Shown: one piece after another, positions 33,632 through 42,323 of the stretch
Numbering within the stretch: the first letter of the stretch is position 1
Layout of the letters: each line of letters begins with the position of its first letter
Made by a program: the position numbers and the translations under genes
The notes under the pieces: generated by a model
The model's database searches: none
Seen by the model: only the letters and a program-made list of their open reading frames with translations
What the model was told of the DNA's origin: nothing
Source: Rhodospirillales bacterium URHD0017
Lineage (GTDB): Bacteria; Pseudomonadota; Alphaproteobacteria; Reyranellales; Reyranellaceae
Length of the DNA: 64,000 bases
Assembly: GCA_900110395.1 (NCBI GenBank)
Contig: FODP01000010.1
Location: 62,001 to 126,000 of the forward strand
Reading direction: 5' to 3'

Positions 33632-34696
33632 TCATTCCTCCGCCAGCGCCCGGCATTGTTCCGCCGGAAGGTGCAGCCACACCGCTTGGCCCGGCGCGAT
33701 GTTGCGGCCGGGCGGCGCCGTCACGCGCAATTCGGTCTTGTCGTCGAGCGCCACCGTGTAGTCGCGCACCGAGCCCAGGAAGACCTGCCGCGTCACGACG
33801 GCGGGCAGATGATTGTCGGCCGATTGCGGCTTCTCGTTGGCGATGGCGATCTCGTGCTGGCGCACCGACAGCGCGACCGGCCGCCCCGCCTGCAAGGGCC
33901 GCCCGGTCGTCCGCAACGGTGCGCCGGCGACCGTCACCCGCGCATCGTCGATCGCCGAGCCGCGCAGGATGTTGGAACCGCCGATGAAGCGGGCGACGAA
34001 CTCCGAGCGCGGCCGGCCGTAGATCTCCTCCGGCGGTCCGATCTGCTCGACCTTGCCGTGGTTCATGACGGCGATGAGATCGGCCGTGGTCATGGCCTCG
34101 GCCTGGTCGTGCGTGACGTAGACCGTCGTGTAGCGGTACCGGTCGTGCAGGCGGCGGATCTCGAAGCGCATCTCCTCGCGCAGGTTGGCGTCGAGGTTGC
34201 TGAGCGGCTCGTCGAGCAGCAGGGTTTCGGGCTCGACCACCAGCGCCCGCGCGAGCGACACGCGCTGCTGCTGGCCGCCGGACAATTCGCCGGGATAACG
34301 GTCGGCCAGCGCCTCGAGGTGGGCCGTCGACAGGATGGCCTTGAGCTTGCCCTCGATGGTCGCCTTGTCGAGCTTCCGGATCCTGAGCCCATAGGCCACG
34401 TTCTCGGCCACCGTCATGTGCGGCCACAGCGCATAGCTCTGGAAGATCATCGACATGTTGCGGCCTTCCGGCGGCACCGTGCGCTGGGGCGAGGACAGGA
34501 CCTTGCCGCCGACCACGATTTCGCCTGCCGAGGGCTCGATGAAGCCCGCGATCAGCCGCAGCGTCGTGGTCTTGCCGCAGCCCGACGGGCCCAGCAGGCA
34601 GACGAGCTGGCCGTGCTCGATGCGCAGCGACACCTCGGCCACCGCAGTGGTCTCGCCATAGCGTTTGGTGAGGCCTTTCAGCTCGACTGCGGCCAC
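33632..34696 (-). CDS. Iron-type ABC transporter ATP-binding protein (FbpC/PotA-like)
   Basis: 354 residues from a GTG start with a GGGAGGAAAC SD. Walker A is GPSGCGKT, signature LSGGQQQR, Walker B LLLDEP and switch His in THDQAEAM. The C-terminal TOBE domain (about 280-354) is typical of importer ATPases. It is the first gene of the operon ATPase - SBP1 - SBP2 - permease - membrane protein. Confidence 0.93.
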   Translation of the reverse strand: MAAVELKGLTKRYGETTAVAEVSLRIEHGQLVCLLGPSGCGKTTTLRLIAGFIEPSAGEIVVGGKVLSSPQRTVPPEGRNMSMIFQSYALWPHMTVAENVAYGLRIRKLDKATIEGKLKAILSTAHLEALADRYPGELSGGQQQRVSLARALVVEPETLLLDEPLSNLDANLREEMRFEIRRLHDRYRYTTVYVTHDQAEAMTTADLIAVMNHGKVEQIGPPEEIYGRPRSEFVARFIGGSNILRGSAIDDARVTVAGAPLRTTGRPLQAGRPVALSVRQHEIAIANEKPQSADNHLPAVVTRQVFLGSVRDYTVALDDKTELRVTAPPGRNIAPGQAVWLHLPAEQCRALAEE

Positions 34697-34773
34697 GTTT
34701 CCTCCCTGCCTCGCACCTTATTCAAATCGCGCCGCTCGCGCTATATTGCCGGCCACATTGGAAGGATTTGTGC

Positions 34774-35562
34774 ATGCAGGAGCAGAAAATCTACGGCCGC
34801 CGCGAGGGCGCGGTGGGCCACCTCGTGTTCAACAACCCGGCCAAGCTGAACGCCGTGTCGCTCGACATGTGGGACGGCTTCGTCGGCATCCTGGCGGACT
34901 ATGCCAAGGACCCCGAGATCCGCTGCGTCGTGGTGAGCGGCGCCGGCGGCAAGGCCTTCGTGTCGGGCGCCGACATCTCCAAGTTCGAGAGCGAGCGGGC
35001 CAACGCCGAGGCGCAGGAGCGCTACGACGCCATCTCCAAGAAGGGCTACGAGGCGCTGTACGAGTTTCCCAAGCCGACCATCGCCAAGATCACGGGCTAC
35101 TGCATCGGCGGCGGCATGAACCTCGCCGCCTGCTGCGACATGCGCTACTGCAACGAGGGCGCACGCTTCGGCGTGCCGGCGGCCAGGCTTGGGCTCGGCT
35201 ACGGCTTCATGCGCATCGAACGGCTGTCGCGCATCGTCGGCCTGCCGCGCGCCATGGAGTTCCTGTTCACCGCCAAGCAGTATTCCTCCAAGGAAGCCTA
35301 CGAGATGGGTTTGGTCCAGAGCGTGGCGCCCGACGCCGAGCTCGACGCCATGATCGCCGGCATCACCGGCGCGATCGCCCAGAATGCGCCGCTGACGATC
35401 TCGCTCGCCAAGGCCGCGGCTCGTGAGATCGCCAAGGCCGAAGCGGACCGCGATCTCGCCCGCCTCGAGCCGATGGCCAAGGCCTGCTTCGACAGCGAGG
35501 ATTTCAAGGAAGGCCGCCGCGCCTTCATGGAGAAGCGGAAGCCGGCCTTCCGTGGAAAATAG
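34774..35562 (+). CDS. Enoyl-CoA hydratase/isomerase family protein
   Basis: 262 residues from ATG 34774. A TTG six bases earlier is in frame, but the GGAAGGA SD at 34760-34766 favours the ATG. It shows the crotonase signature: LNAVSLDMW, the oxyanion-hole strand FVSGADISKFE, and KITGYCIGGGMNLAACCDMRY with the second oxyanion Gly. The usual second Glu position reads GLGYG, so it may act on a different acyl-CoA. It is followed by a CoA-transferase and an SDR gene, which suggests a catabolic acyl-CoA operon. A TATATT at 34742-34747 may be part of a promoter. Confidence 0.9.
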   Translation: MQEQKIYGRREGAVGHLVFNNPAKLNAVSLDMWDGFVGILADYAKDPEIRCVVVSGAGGKAFVSGADISKFESERANAEAQERYDAISKKGYEALYEFPKPTIAKITGYCIGGGMNLAACCDMRYCNEGARFGVPAARLGLGYGFMRIERLSRIVGLPRAMEFLFTAKQYSSKEAYEMGLVQSVAPDAELDAMIAGITGAIAQNAPLTISLAKAAAREIAKAEADRDLARLEPMAKACFDSEDFKEGRRAFMEKRKPAFRGK

Positions 35563-35570
35563 AAAAAAGA

Positions 35571-35662
35571 GTCGTCGCCCCGAGCGTAGCGAAGCGAAGT
35601 CGAGAGGCCTTGCCTGATACAGACAAGATCCCTCCGCTCCGCTTCGCTCCGGTCGGGATGAC
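35571..35662. repeat. Dispersed palindromic repeat (GTC(A/G)TC-CC(G/C)AxCG family)
   Basis: Imperfect inverted repeat between the hydratase and CoA-transferase genes. The left arm begins GTCGTCGCCCCGAGCG and includes AGCGAAGCGAAG. The right arm is its mirror, CTCCGCTTCGCTCCGGTCGG ending GATGAC. The arms are separated by about 20 bases. It is related in style to the nested element at 56702-56776. Confidence 0.75.
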
Positions 35663-35695
35663 GGAAATACTGAACGAAAGTTAGAGGAAACGCCC

Positions 35696-36877
35696 ATGAC
35701 CGCCCTGCCCCTGTCCCACATCTCCGTACTCGACCTCACAGCGCATCGCGCCGGCCCGACCGCGGTTCGCCAGCTCGCCGACTGGGGCGCGCACGTGATC
35801 AAGATCGAGCCACCGAGCGACGGCGGGACCGACGCCATGGGCGGCAGCCGTCACGGCTTCGACTTCCAGAACCTGCATCGCAACAAGAAGTCGATGACGC
35901 TCAACCTCAAGAGCCCGGAAGGCCACGCGATCTTCATGAAGCTCGCCGCCAAGGCCGACGTCATCGTCGAGAATTACCGGTCGGACGTTAAGCATCGCCT
36001 CAAGGTCGACTACGACACCGTGGCCAAGATCAACCCGCGCATCGTCTACGGTTCGATCGCGGGCTTCGGCCAGACCGGCCCCGATGCCGCGCGTCCCGGC
36101 GTCGACCAGATCGCCCAGGGCATGGGCGGGCTGATGTCGATCACCGGCGAGCCCGGCCGCGGGCCGATGCGCGTTGGCATCCCCATTGCCGACCTGACCT
36201 CGGGCCTGCTGCTGGCGCAGGGCATGATCCTCGCCCTCTACGATCGCGAGCGCACCGGCAAGGGTCAGTGGGTCCATACGTCGCTCATCGAGGCGCAGAT
36301 CTTCATGCTCGACTTCCAGGCCTCGCGCTGGCTGATGAAGGGCGAAGTGCCCAAGCAGGCCGGCAACGACCATCCCACCGGTACGCCGACCGGCGTGTTC
36401 CCCACCGCCGACGGCCACATCAACATCGCTGCTTCCGGCGACAATCTGTGGAAGCGCTGCTGCAAGGCGCTGGGCAAGCCCGAGATGGCCGACCATCCCG
36501 ATCACGTCACGGCACCGCTGCGCACCAAGAACCGCGCGCTCGTGAACGAACGGATCGGCGAGATCACCAAGACCAAGCCGTCGGCCTATTGGCTGGAAGC
36601 GATGAACAAGGCGGGCGTGCCCTGTGGCCCGATCAACTCGATCGACCAGACCTTCGCCGAGCCGCAAGTCCAGCATCTCGGCATCGCGCGGCCGGTCAAG
36701 CACCCCAAGCTCGGCGACATCAAGGTGGTCGGCCAGCCAATCAACCTCTCCGACGCGCCACAGCCCAAGGAGCTCAAGCCCACGCCCGACCTCGGGCAGC
36801 ACACCGAGGAGGTGCTGGCGGGCCTCGGCTACGACAAGAAGGCGATCGAGGGCCTCAAGGCCGCGGGCGCCATCTGA
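35696..36877 (+). CDS. CaiB/BaiF CoA-transferase family protein
   Basis: 393 residues with an AGAGGAA SD. Class III CoA-transferase features are SVLDLTAHRAGPTAVRQLADWGAHVIKIEPP, LNLKSPEGHAIFMKLAAKADVIVENYR and IADLTSGLLLAQG with the probable catalytic Asp. The family moves CoA from succinyl- or formyl-CoA to a carboxylic acid without a ping-pong glutamyl anhydride of class I. The stop overlaps the ATG of the SDR gene (TGATG). Substrate unknown; the neighbours suggest an acyl-CoA pathway. Confidence 0.92.
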   Translation: MTALPLSHISVLDLTAHRAGPTAVRQLADWGAHVIKIEPPSDGGTDAMGGSRHGFDFQNLHRNKKSMTLNLKSPEGHAIFMKLAAKADVIVENYRSDVKHRLKVDYDTVAKINPRIVYGSIAGFGQTGPDAARPGVDQIAQGMGGLMSITGEPGRGPMRVGIPIADLTSGLLLAQGMILALYDRERTGKGQWVHTSLIEAQIFMLDFQASRWLMKGEVPKQAGNDHPTGTPTGVFPTADGHINIAASGDNLWKRCCKALGKPEMADHPDHVTAPLRTKNRALVNERIGEITKTKPSAYWLEAMNKAGVPCGPINSIDQTFAEPQVQHLGIARPVKHPKLGDIKVVGQPINLSDAPQPKELKPTPDLGQHTEEVLAGLGYDKKAIEGLKAAGAI

Positions 36878-37623
36878 TGGCAAAGAGCAAACGGGCCGCG
36901 CTGGTCACCGGCGGCGGCCGCAACATCGGCCGCGCCTGCGTTCTCGGCCTGGCCGAGGACGGCTTCAACGTCGCCATCAACGGCTCGAGCGATCGCGCCG
37001 CCTGCGAGGCGGTCGCCAGGGAGGCCGCGAAGTTCGGCGTCGAGGCGATCGTCATCATGGGCGACGTCGGCAACGCCGAGGACTGCCAGCGCATCGCGGG
37101 CGAGGCGATCAAGAAGTTCGGCACCGTCGATGCGCTGCTGAACAACGCGGCGCTTCGCCCCAACAAGCCGTTCCTCGAGATGACCGAGGCCGAATGGCGG
37201 CGCGTGATCTCGGTCGACCTCGACGCCGCGGTCTGGCTCGCCCGCGCCTGCCTGCCGGGCATGGTGCAGAAGGGCTGGGGCCGCATCGTCAACTTCGCCG
37301 GCATGAACGCCATCCACGGCCATGCCGGCCGCACGCCGGTGTCGGTCGCCAAGCATGGCGTGTGGGGCCTCACCAAGGCATTGGCGATGGAATTCGGGCC
37401 GAAGAACATCACCATCAACGCCATCTCGCCCGGCCCGATCGCACCGGACAGCGAGGAGAAGAACGCCTCGGCCCAGGCGCGGGCGCAGACCGTGGCCCGC
37501 GTCCCGCTCGGCCGCATGGGCAAGCCGATCGAGGTCGCCGCCGCGGCGCGGCTGCTGGTGTCGGAGACCGGCGGCTACATCAACGGTCAGATGATCCAGG
37601 TGAACGGCGGCGGCGCGACCTGA
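36877..37623 (+). CDS. SDR family protein lacking the catalytic Tyr and Ser
   Basis: 248 residues, translationally coupled to the CoA-transferase. The NAD(P) motif TGGGRNIG (residues 11-18), the NNAA motif and the C-terminal GRMGKPIEVAAAARLLVSETGGYINGQ block are all those of classical SDRs. The active site is not: the YxxxK motif reads V155-S-V-A-K159, and the position of the catalytic Ser reads Ala141/Gly142 in VNFAGMNA. It may use another mechanism, act as a binding or structural partner, or be inactive. Confidence 0.9.
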   Translation: MAKSKRAALVTGGGRNIGRACVLGLAEDGFNVAINGSSDRAACEAVAREAAKFGVEAIVIMGDVGNAEDCQRIAGEAIKKFGTVDALLNNAALRPNKPFLEMTEAEWRRVISVDLDAAVWLARACLPGMVQKGWGRIVNFAGMNAIHGHAGRTPVSVAKHGVWGLTKALAMEFGPKNITINAISPGPIAPDSEEKNASAQARAQTVARVPLGRMGKPIEVAAAARLLVSETGGYINGQMIQVNGGGAT

Positions 37624-37632
37624 CGATCGCTG

Positions 37633-38604
37633 TCACTCCATCGGCAAGCCGACCGTCCGCGCAATGCGGCTCCAGCGCTCGACCTCGCGGCCGACGAAAT
37701 CGGTGAAAGCCTGACGGCTCTGCAGGTCGGGCTGCGCACCCTGGTCGCTCCAGATGTGCCTGATGCCAGGATCGGCGAGCGCCGCCTGGATGACTCCGTG
37801 CAGCGTGTCGAGGATCGCGGCCGGCGTCGCCTTGGGCGCGAACAGGCCGTACCAGGTGCTGACGTTGAAATCGGCGACGCCAGCCTCGGCGAAGGTCGGC
37901 ACGTCGGGCAGCACGGCTTCTCGCTTGGGTGCGGCGACGGCCAGCGCGCGCAGGCGACCCGACTTCACGTAGGACGACACCGTGCTGAGCGGCGCAAAGC
38001 TGGCGTCGATCTGGCCCGCCATCATGTCCTGCAGCGCCGGTCCGCCGCCGCGATACGGCACATGCGTCAGCTGGATGCCCGTCCGCTGCTGCAGGAGCAC
38101 GATGGCCAGATGCGGGATGGTGCCGAGGCCCGACGAGCCGATGTTGATCGCCCCCGGCGACTTCCGCGCCAGCGCCAGGAAGCCCGCGAGATCCTTGGCG
38201 TCGATCTTCGTGGGATTGATGACCAGCGCCACCGGCACCTGGGCAAGCCCTGACACGGGCGCGAAGTCGCGCATCAGGTCGAAGCCCGATTCGGCATAGA
38301 CGATCGAGGCAAAGGTCAGGCTGGGATTGACCACCAACAAGGTGCTGCCGTCGGGCTTCGAGCGTGCCGCCGTCATGCCGCCGATCGTGCCGCCGGCGCC
38401 GCCGCGGTTCTCGACCACGACGGGCTGGCCCAGGCGTTCGCCGACGAAGGCCGCGACCGGCCGCGTGAAGATATCGTTCGAGCCGCCGGGCGGGAACGGC
38501 ACGATCCAGTTCATCGGCCGCGACGGGAAGTCGGCGGCGCGGGCAAGACCGGCCGTGCCGGCGGCAAGAAGTCCGGCCAGGGTGGTTCGGCGGAGAAGGG
38601 TCAC
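37633..38604 (-). CDS. Bug/TctC family tripartite tricarboxylate binding protein
   Basis: 323 residues from a GTG at 38604, with GGAG eight bases before it inside the end of the preceding gene. A signal (TLLRRTTLAGLLAAGTAGLARAA) leads to the Bug fold: PMNWIVPFPPGGSNDIFTRPVA, GTIGGMTAARSKPDGSTLL and HVPYRGGGPALQDMMAGQID. Bug proteins bind carboxylates in the periplasm. The TctA/TctB membrane partners are not encoded here. It is in tandem with a paralogue at 38608. Confidence 0.92.
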   Translation of the reverse strand: MTLLRRTTLAGLLAAGTAGLARAADFPSRPMNWIVPFPPGGSNDIFTRPVAAFVGERLGQPVVVENRGGAGGTIGGMTAARSKPDGSTLLVVNPSLTFASIVYAESGFDLMRDFAPVSGLAQVPVALVINPTKIDAKDLAGFLALARKSPGAINIGSSGLGTIPHLAIVLLQQRTGIQLTHVPYRGGGPALQDMMAGQIDASFAPLSTVSSYVKSGRLRALAVAAPKREAVLPDVPTFAEAGVADFNVSTWYGLFAPKATPAAILDTLHGVIQAALADPGIRHIWSDQGAQPDLQSRQAFTDFVGREVERWSRIARTVGLPME

Positions 38605-38607
38605 GCG

Positions 38608-39582
38608 TCACTCCATCTTGATGTTGGCGGCCTTGGCGATGCGGCTCCAGCGCCCGCCGTCGGCGGCGACGAAGCGGGCGAACTCGGCGCGGCTCTCCGG
38701 CTCGACGCGCGCCCCCTGCTCGATCCACATCGCCTTGATCTTCTCTTCGTCCAGCGCGCCCTGCGCCGCCGAGTGCAGGCGGTCGAGGATGGCATCGGGA
38801 GTCTTTTTCGGCGCGAACAGGCCGAACCAGATGGTGGCCCGGAAATCCGGCAGGCCCGCCTCGTCCATCGTCGGCACCTCGGGCAGCAAGGGCTCGCGGC
38901 GGCGGTTGGCGACGGCAAGCGCGCGCAGCTTGCCCGCCTTCACATGCGGGGCGAGGGCGCCCGGCACGACGAAGGCGGCAGCAACCTGGCCCGCCAAAAG
39001 GTCCTGCAGCATCGGCGCGCCGCCGCGATAGGGCACGTGGTTCAGCCTGGTGCCCGTCTTCTCCTCGAACAGCCCGATGGCGAGATGCGTCACGGTGCCG
39101 AGGCCGGCCGAGCCGACGTCGATGCTGCCGGGCGCCTTCCTCGCCGCCGCGATGAAGGCCGCGAGCGTCGTCACGTCGAGCTTCGCGGGATTGATCACCA
39201 GCACGTAGGGCACACGCGCGACCGCGCTGATCGGTGCGAAGTCGCGCGTAAAGTCAAAGTCCGCATTGGGGTAGATGTCCGGCGCGTAGGTGAGCCCGTT
39301 GTCGCCCAGCAGCAGCGTGTAGCCGTCGGCCGGCGCGCGGGCCGCCACGGCGGTGCCCACCGTACCGCCGGCGCCGCTCTTGTTGTCGATCACGATCGAT
39401 TGATTCAAGCGATCGGCCATCGCCGCGGCGACGGGGCGCGCGAAGGTGTCGGAGCCGCCACCGGCCGGATAAGGGACGATCATGGCGATGGTCTTGTCCG
39501 GCCAGTCCGCGGCCCGCGCGCCGCCGGCCGCGCCGGCCGCCATCAAACCCGCGATCATCGTGCGCCGTGAAAGATCGCTCAT
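38608..39582 (-). CDS. Bug/TctC family binding protein (tandem paralogue)
   Basis: 324 residues from ATG 39582, which has a GGGGGAAGG SD. A TTG twelve bases upstream is less likely. It has a Tat-like signal (SDLSRRTMIAGLMAAG). Core motifs: IVPYPAGGGSDTFARPVA, GAGGTVGTAVAARAPADGYTLL and HVPYRGGAPMLQDLLAGQV. The first gene of a two-gene unit with the Bug gene 3 bp downstream. Each probably recognises a different carboxylate. Confidence 0.92.
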   Translation of the reverse strand: MSDLSRRTMIAGLMAAGAAGGARAADWPDKTIAMIVPYPAGGGSDTFARPVAAAMADRLNQSIVIDNKSGAGGTVGTAVAARAPADGYTLLLGDNGLTYAPDIYPNADFDFTRDFAPISAVARVPYVLVINPAKLDVTTLAAFIAAARKAPGSIDVGSAGLGTVTHLAIGLFEEKTGTRLNHVPYRGGAPMLQDLLAGQVAAAFVVPGALAPHVKAGKLRALAVANRRREPLLPEVPTMDEAGLPDFRATIWFGLFAPKKTPDAILDRLHSAAQGALDEEKIKAMWIEQGARVEPESRAEFARFVAADGGRWSRIAKAANIKME

Positions 39583-39842
39583 GCCTTCCCCCAACTTGCA
39601 GCAGCTTAGCGGCGCGTTTTGATCGTGGCCACCGTTCGCGCGCCCGTGCGGGTTACGGTAAGGTTGCGGTCAACGGCCGACAAAAGGCCGAGACAACGAC
39701 AAGGGTGTCGGGAGGAAATCAGAGGCATTCAAAAAGAAGATCGCAAGGGCGCCGATCAGGTTCATGACGTCTTCGAGGCGCGTCCAAACACGATGCGCCG
39801 CCGGTTCGACCGCGGTCTTCGATGCCGCTGACTTGACGACAG

Positions 39843-40415
39843 CTAGCCCCGGGGGCGGTCCGGTGCCACAGCTTTCGAACGCCGCCACAGCACGACCAGC
39901 ACGATGGCGCCGGCGATGCCGAGGCCCGCGAAGGCGATCGCCATGGTGCCGAAGATCAGGCTGAACATCTCGCCCAGCATGCCCTGCTCAACGGCCAGAA
40001 CCGCCTTGGGCTCGCTGCGGCCGTCGGCCAGGTCGGCAGTCAGCCGGTAGCGGCCGGGTCGCTCGATCGCGAAGGCATAGATCGACGTGCCGCTCTTGTT
40101 GCCGATCGTGTAGTTGGCGGCCATGGCGGGCTCGGTGAGCGTCACCGGCGCGCCGGTCGCCTCGTCGATGAGCCGCAGCCGCAAGCCGTTCACGGTCTCG
40201 GATGCATAATAGCGACCATCCACCGTGCTGTTCTTCTCATGGTAGATCGTGTGGCGGCCAGCCTTGTCGAGCGTGAGCGCGACATTGCCCGGCACCACGA
40301 CGCGGATCATCCGTGAATCGGCCGCGCCCAGGCGCGGCATCAGGTAGAACAGCGCACCGGCAAAACCCGCCAGCGCGATCAAGCCGGCAACAACGAACCA
40401 CAACGGGCTGCGCAT
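39843..40415 (-). CDS. Membrane-anchored hypothetical protein
   Basis: 190 residues. It has one N-terminal membrane segment (WFVVAGLIALAGFAGALFYLM), a beta-rich extracytoplasmic part (HTIYHEKNSTVDGRYYASETVNGLRLRL) and a second C-terminal segment (AIAFAGLGIAGAIVLVVLW) followed by a basic tail. It is downstream of, and co-directional with, the hydrolase gene with a 15-base gap. I do not recognise a family. Confidence 0.75.
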   Translation of the reverse strand: MRSPLWFVVAGLIALAGFAGALFYLMPRLGAADSRMIRVVVPGNVALTLDKAGRHTIYHEKNSTVDGRYYASETVNGLRLRLIDEATGAPVTLTEPAMAANYTIGNKSGTSIYAFAIERPGRYRLTADLADGRSEPKAVLAVEQGMLGEMFSLIFGTMAIAFAGLGIAGAIVLVVLWRRSKAVAPDRPRG

Positions 40416-40430
40416 CGCTGGCCTCCCTTG

Positions 40431-42251
40431 TCATCCGTCGGTTGGCAGTTCGAGGCAGGTCGCCTTGTCGGCGCCGCTCATCACGGTCAGCAGCGGCGGC
40501 CGGCCGTGCGGCGTCTGCACGAAATGATCGGCGTCGCCGCCTGCGATCGAGAGCCGGATGCGGCTGCCGGCGGCGAAGCGCCAGGCCGTCGGCAACAGCG
40601 CGAAGCGCAGGAGCTGCGGCTCGCCAATGGGCATTGGCCTGGCATCCTTGCGTGCAAAGGTACGCCACGGCCAGGTCGTCCGGTAGTTTTTCGGCGCCGG
40701 CGCTTCGGCGCGATGGATGGCACGCAGCAGGCCTTCGGTGACGTAACGCGCCGTGCCGTCCGCCTCGACTTCCGAAAGATAGACGAACACGGCGGCATCC
40801 GGCTCGCTGGAAGCGATCCACAGCGATACCACCGGGTGGCCGGCGATCTCGAGCGGCGCCGCCAGCGGCTCGGTAGTAAAGGAAAGCAGCCCGCGCTCGC
40901 GCTCGGTCCAATCGGCGTAATAGGCCGTGGCGTCGATGCCGGCGATGCGCTCGTAACGCGTCTGCGCACCGCTGCCGATCGAGAAGTCGGCCTGATAGGA
41001 CGACGAGGTCGTCGCATCCGACGGCGACTTCGCCAGCCGATGGTCGGGCGCGGTGAAGAGCTGCCGACTGCCCTTGACCGGCGGCCAGCTCGCGGCGGCC
41101 CGCCATTCCTCGGCATGCATGGCGAAGTAGTGGATGGGCTGTTCGTCGGCCAGGCCTGTGTCACGGCCGGCGAGATGCTGGTCGAAGAAGCGCAGCACCT
41201 CGCCCAGCACCGGCAGCTCGGGCTCGACGCGGCCGCGCCACGGCGAGGCGTTGACGCGCGCGCCGTGGTCCCACGGCCCCAGCATGACGCGGCGCTCGGC
41301 ATTGGGCAGCGTCAGGTAACGCGACAACGTGCCGTTGGCGTAGCCGGCGCCGTCCATCCAGCCCGAGATGGCGTAGACCGCGACGTCCTTGGGCATCTCG
41401 TCGAGATAGTTGTAGGGACCGAACGCGGCGCTGGTGAAGCTGGGATCGTAAGGCAGCGCATCGTCGCGGAATTTGAACTCGCCCATGAAGTCGGGCATGC
41501 GAAAGTTCGCGAGATGGCCCTTCACCGCCTCGCGGGCCAGCGCGCCGTCCTTGTCGTCGTCGACCGGCATCGGCCCCTGCAGCGCGGGATCGGCGAAGTA
41601 GCTGAACTTCTTGCGCAGATCGCGGCGGTCGTGATCGAGCGCCACCATCAGCTCGTCGTAGGTCAGCGCCAGCTTCTTGATCAGCATGCCGCCGGGATAA
41701 TAGTTGTCGGCCCAGGTGTCCCACACCGCGAACAGCGGCGCGATCGCCTTGACCGCCTTGTGCCCGGTGCTTGCGAGAAAATCGCAGGCCGCGCCGAGAT
41801 AGGAGATGCCGGTGGCGCCGATGCGCCCGTCGCTCCATGGCTGGGCGACGATCCAGTCGGCGATCTCCTTGTAGTCGGCGCGCTCGCGCGGGCTGCGGAA
41901 GGAATCGCGCGTGCCGAAGCTCGCTCCGGTACCACGCGCATCGACCACGACGACCGCATAACCGCGCGGCACGAACATGTCGCGATACTTGTAGCTGTTG
42001 GGCGAAGGCTCGACGTTGCTGCCGGTCGTGAGCTGGAAGCGACGGACATAGGGCGTGAGGATCAGCACCGTCGGCCAGCGTTTGGAGGCATCACCGTCGG
42101 GCAGGATGACATCGACCGCGAGCCGGCAGCCGTCGGCCATCCCCACGTAGACCGAGCTCGGCGCACCCACGCGATGCTCGGCCGGACGACTGGCCAGGTA
42201 GCGGCTGGGCGGCACTTTCCAGGCAGAGCCTAGGTCGTCACGATCCGGCAT
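40431..42251 (-). CDS. CocE/NonD family serine hydrolase
   Basis: 606 residues from ATG 42251 with an AAAGGA SD; the upstream extension lacks support. The alpha/beta-hydrolase core shows the nucleophile Ser150 in TGISYLG, preceded by VVVVDARGTGAS, and the catalytic His in LGPWDHG. The C-terminal half is the jelly-roll domain of the X-Pro dipeptidyl-peptidase/cocaine esterase group. The likely reaction is hydrolysis of an ester or acyl amide. No signal peptide is seen. Confidence 0.92.
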   Translation of the reverse strand: MPDRDDLGSAWKVPPSRYLASRPAEHRVGAPSSVYVGMADGCRLAVDVILPDGDASKRWPTVLILTPYVRRFQLTTGSNVEPSPNSYKYRDMFVPRGYAVVVVDARGTGASFGTRDSFRSPRERADYKEIADWIVAQPWSDGRIGATGISYLGAACDFLASTGHKAVKAIAPLFAVWDTWADNYYPGGMLIKKLALTYDELMVALDHDRRDLRKKFSYFADPALQGPMPVDDDKDGALAREAVKGHLANFRMPDFMGEFKFRDDALPYDPSFTSAAFGPYNYLDEMPKDVAVYAISGWMDGAGYANGTLSRYLTLPNAERRVMLGPWDHGARVNASPWRGRVEPELPVLGEVLRFFDQHLAGRDTGLADEQPIHYFAMHAEEWRAAASWPPVKGSRQLFTAPDHRLAKSPSDATTSSSYQADFSIGSGAQTRYERIAGIDATAYYADWTERERGLLSFTTEPLAAPLEIAGHPVVSLWIASSEPDAAVFVYLSEVEADGTARYVTEGLLRAIHRAEAPAPKNYRTTWPWRTFARKDARPMPIGEPQLLRFALLPTAWRFAAGSRIRLSIAGGDADHFVQTPHGRPPLLTVMSGADKATCLELPTDG

Positions 42252-42323
42252 CGTCGTTCCTTTCTTTCCGGGGCATTCGCAGTATAGGATAGCGCCAATC
42301 AAAAAATATCAGGGAGGTTGGGT

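Noticed and set aside
34719..34747. Promoter for the enoyl-CoA hydratase gene
   Set aside because: TATATT at 34742-34747 is good, but the possible -35 hexamers (TATTCA at 17 bp, TTCAAA at 15 bp) are weak, so it is not listed as a feature.
39670..39888. A 72-codon minus-strand frame with a hydrophobic segment in a 260-bp gap (39583-39842)
   Set aside because: It overlaps the end of the 190-residue membrane protein gene, has no SD and no recognisable family. Nothing else is seen in this gap.
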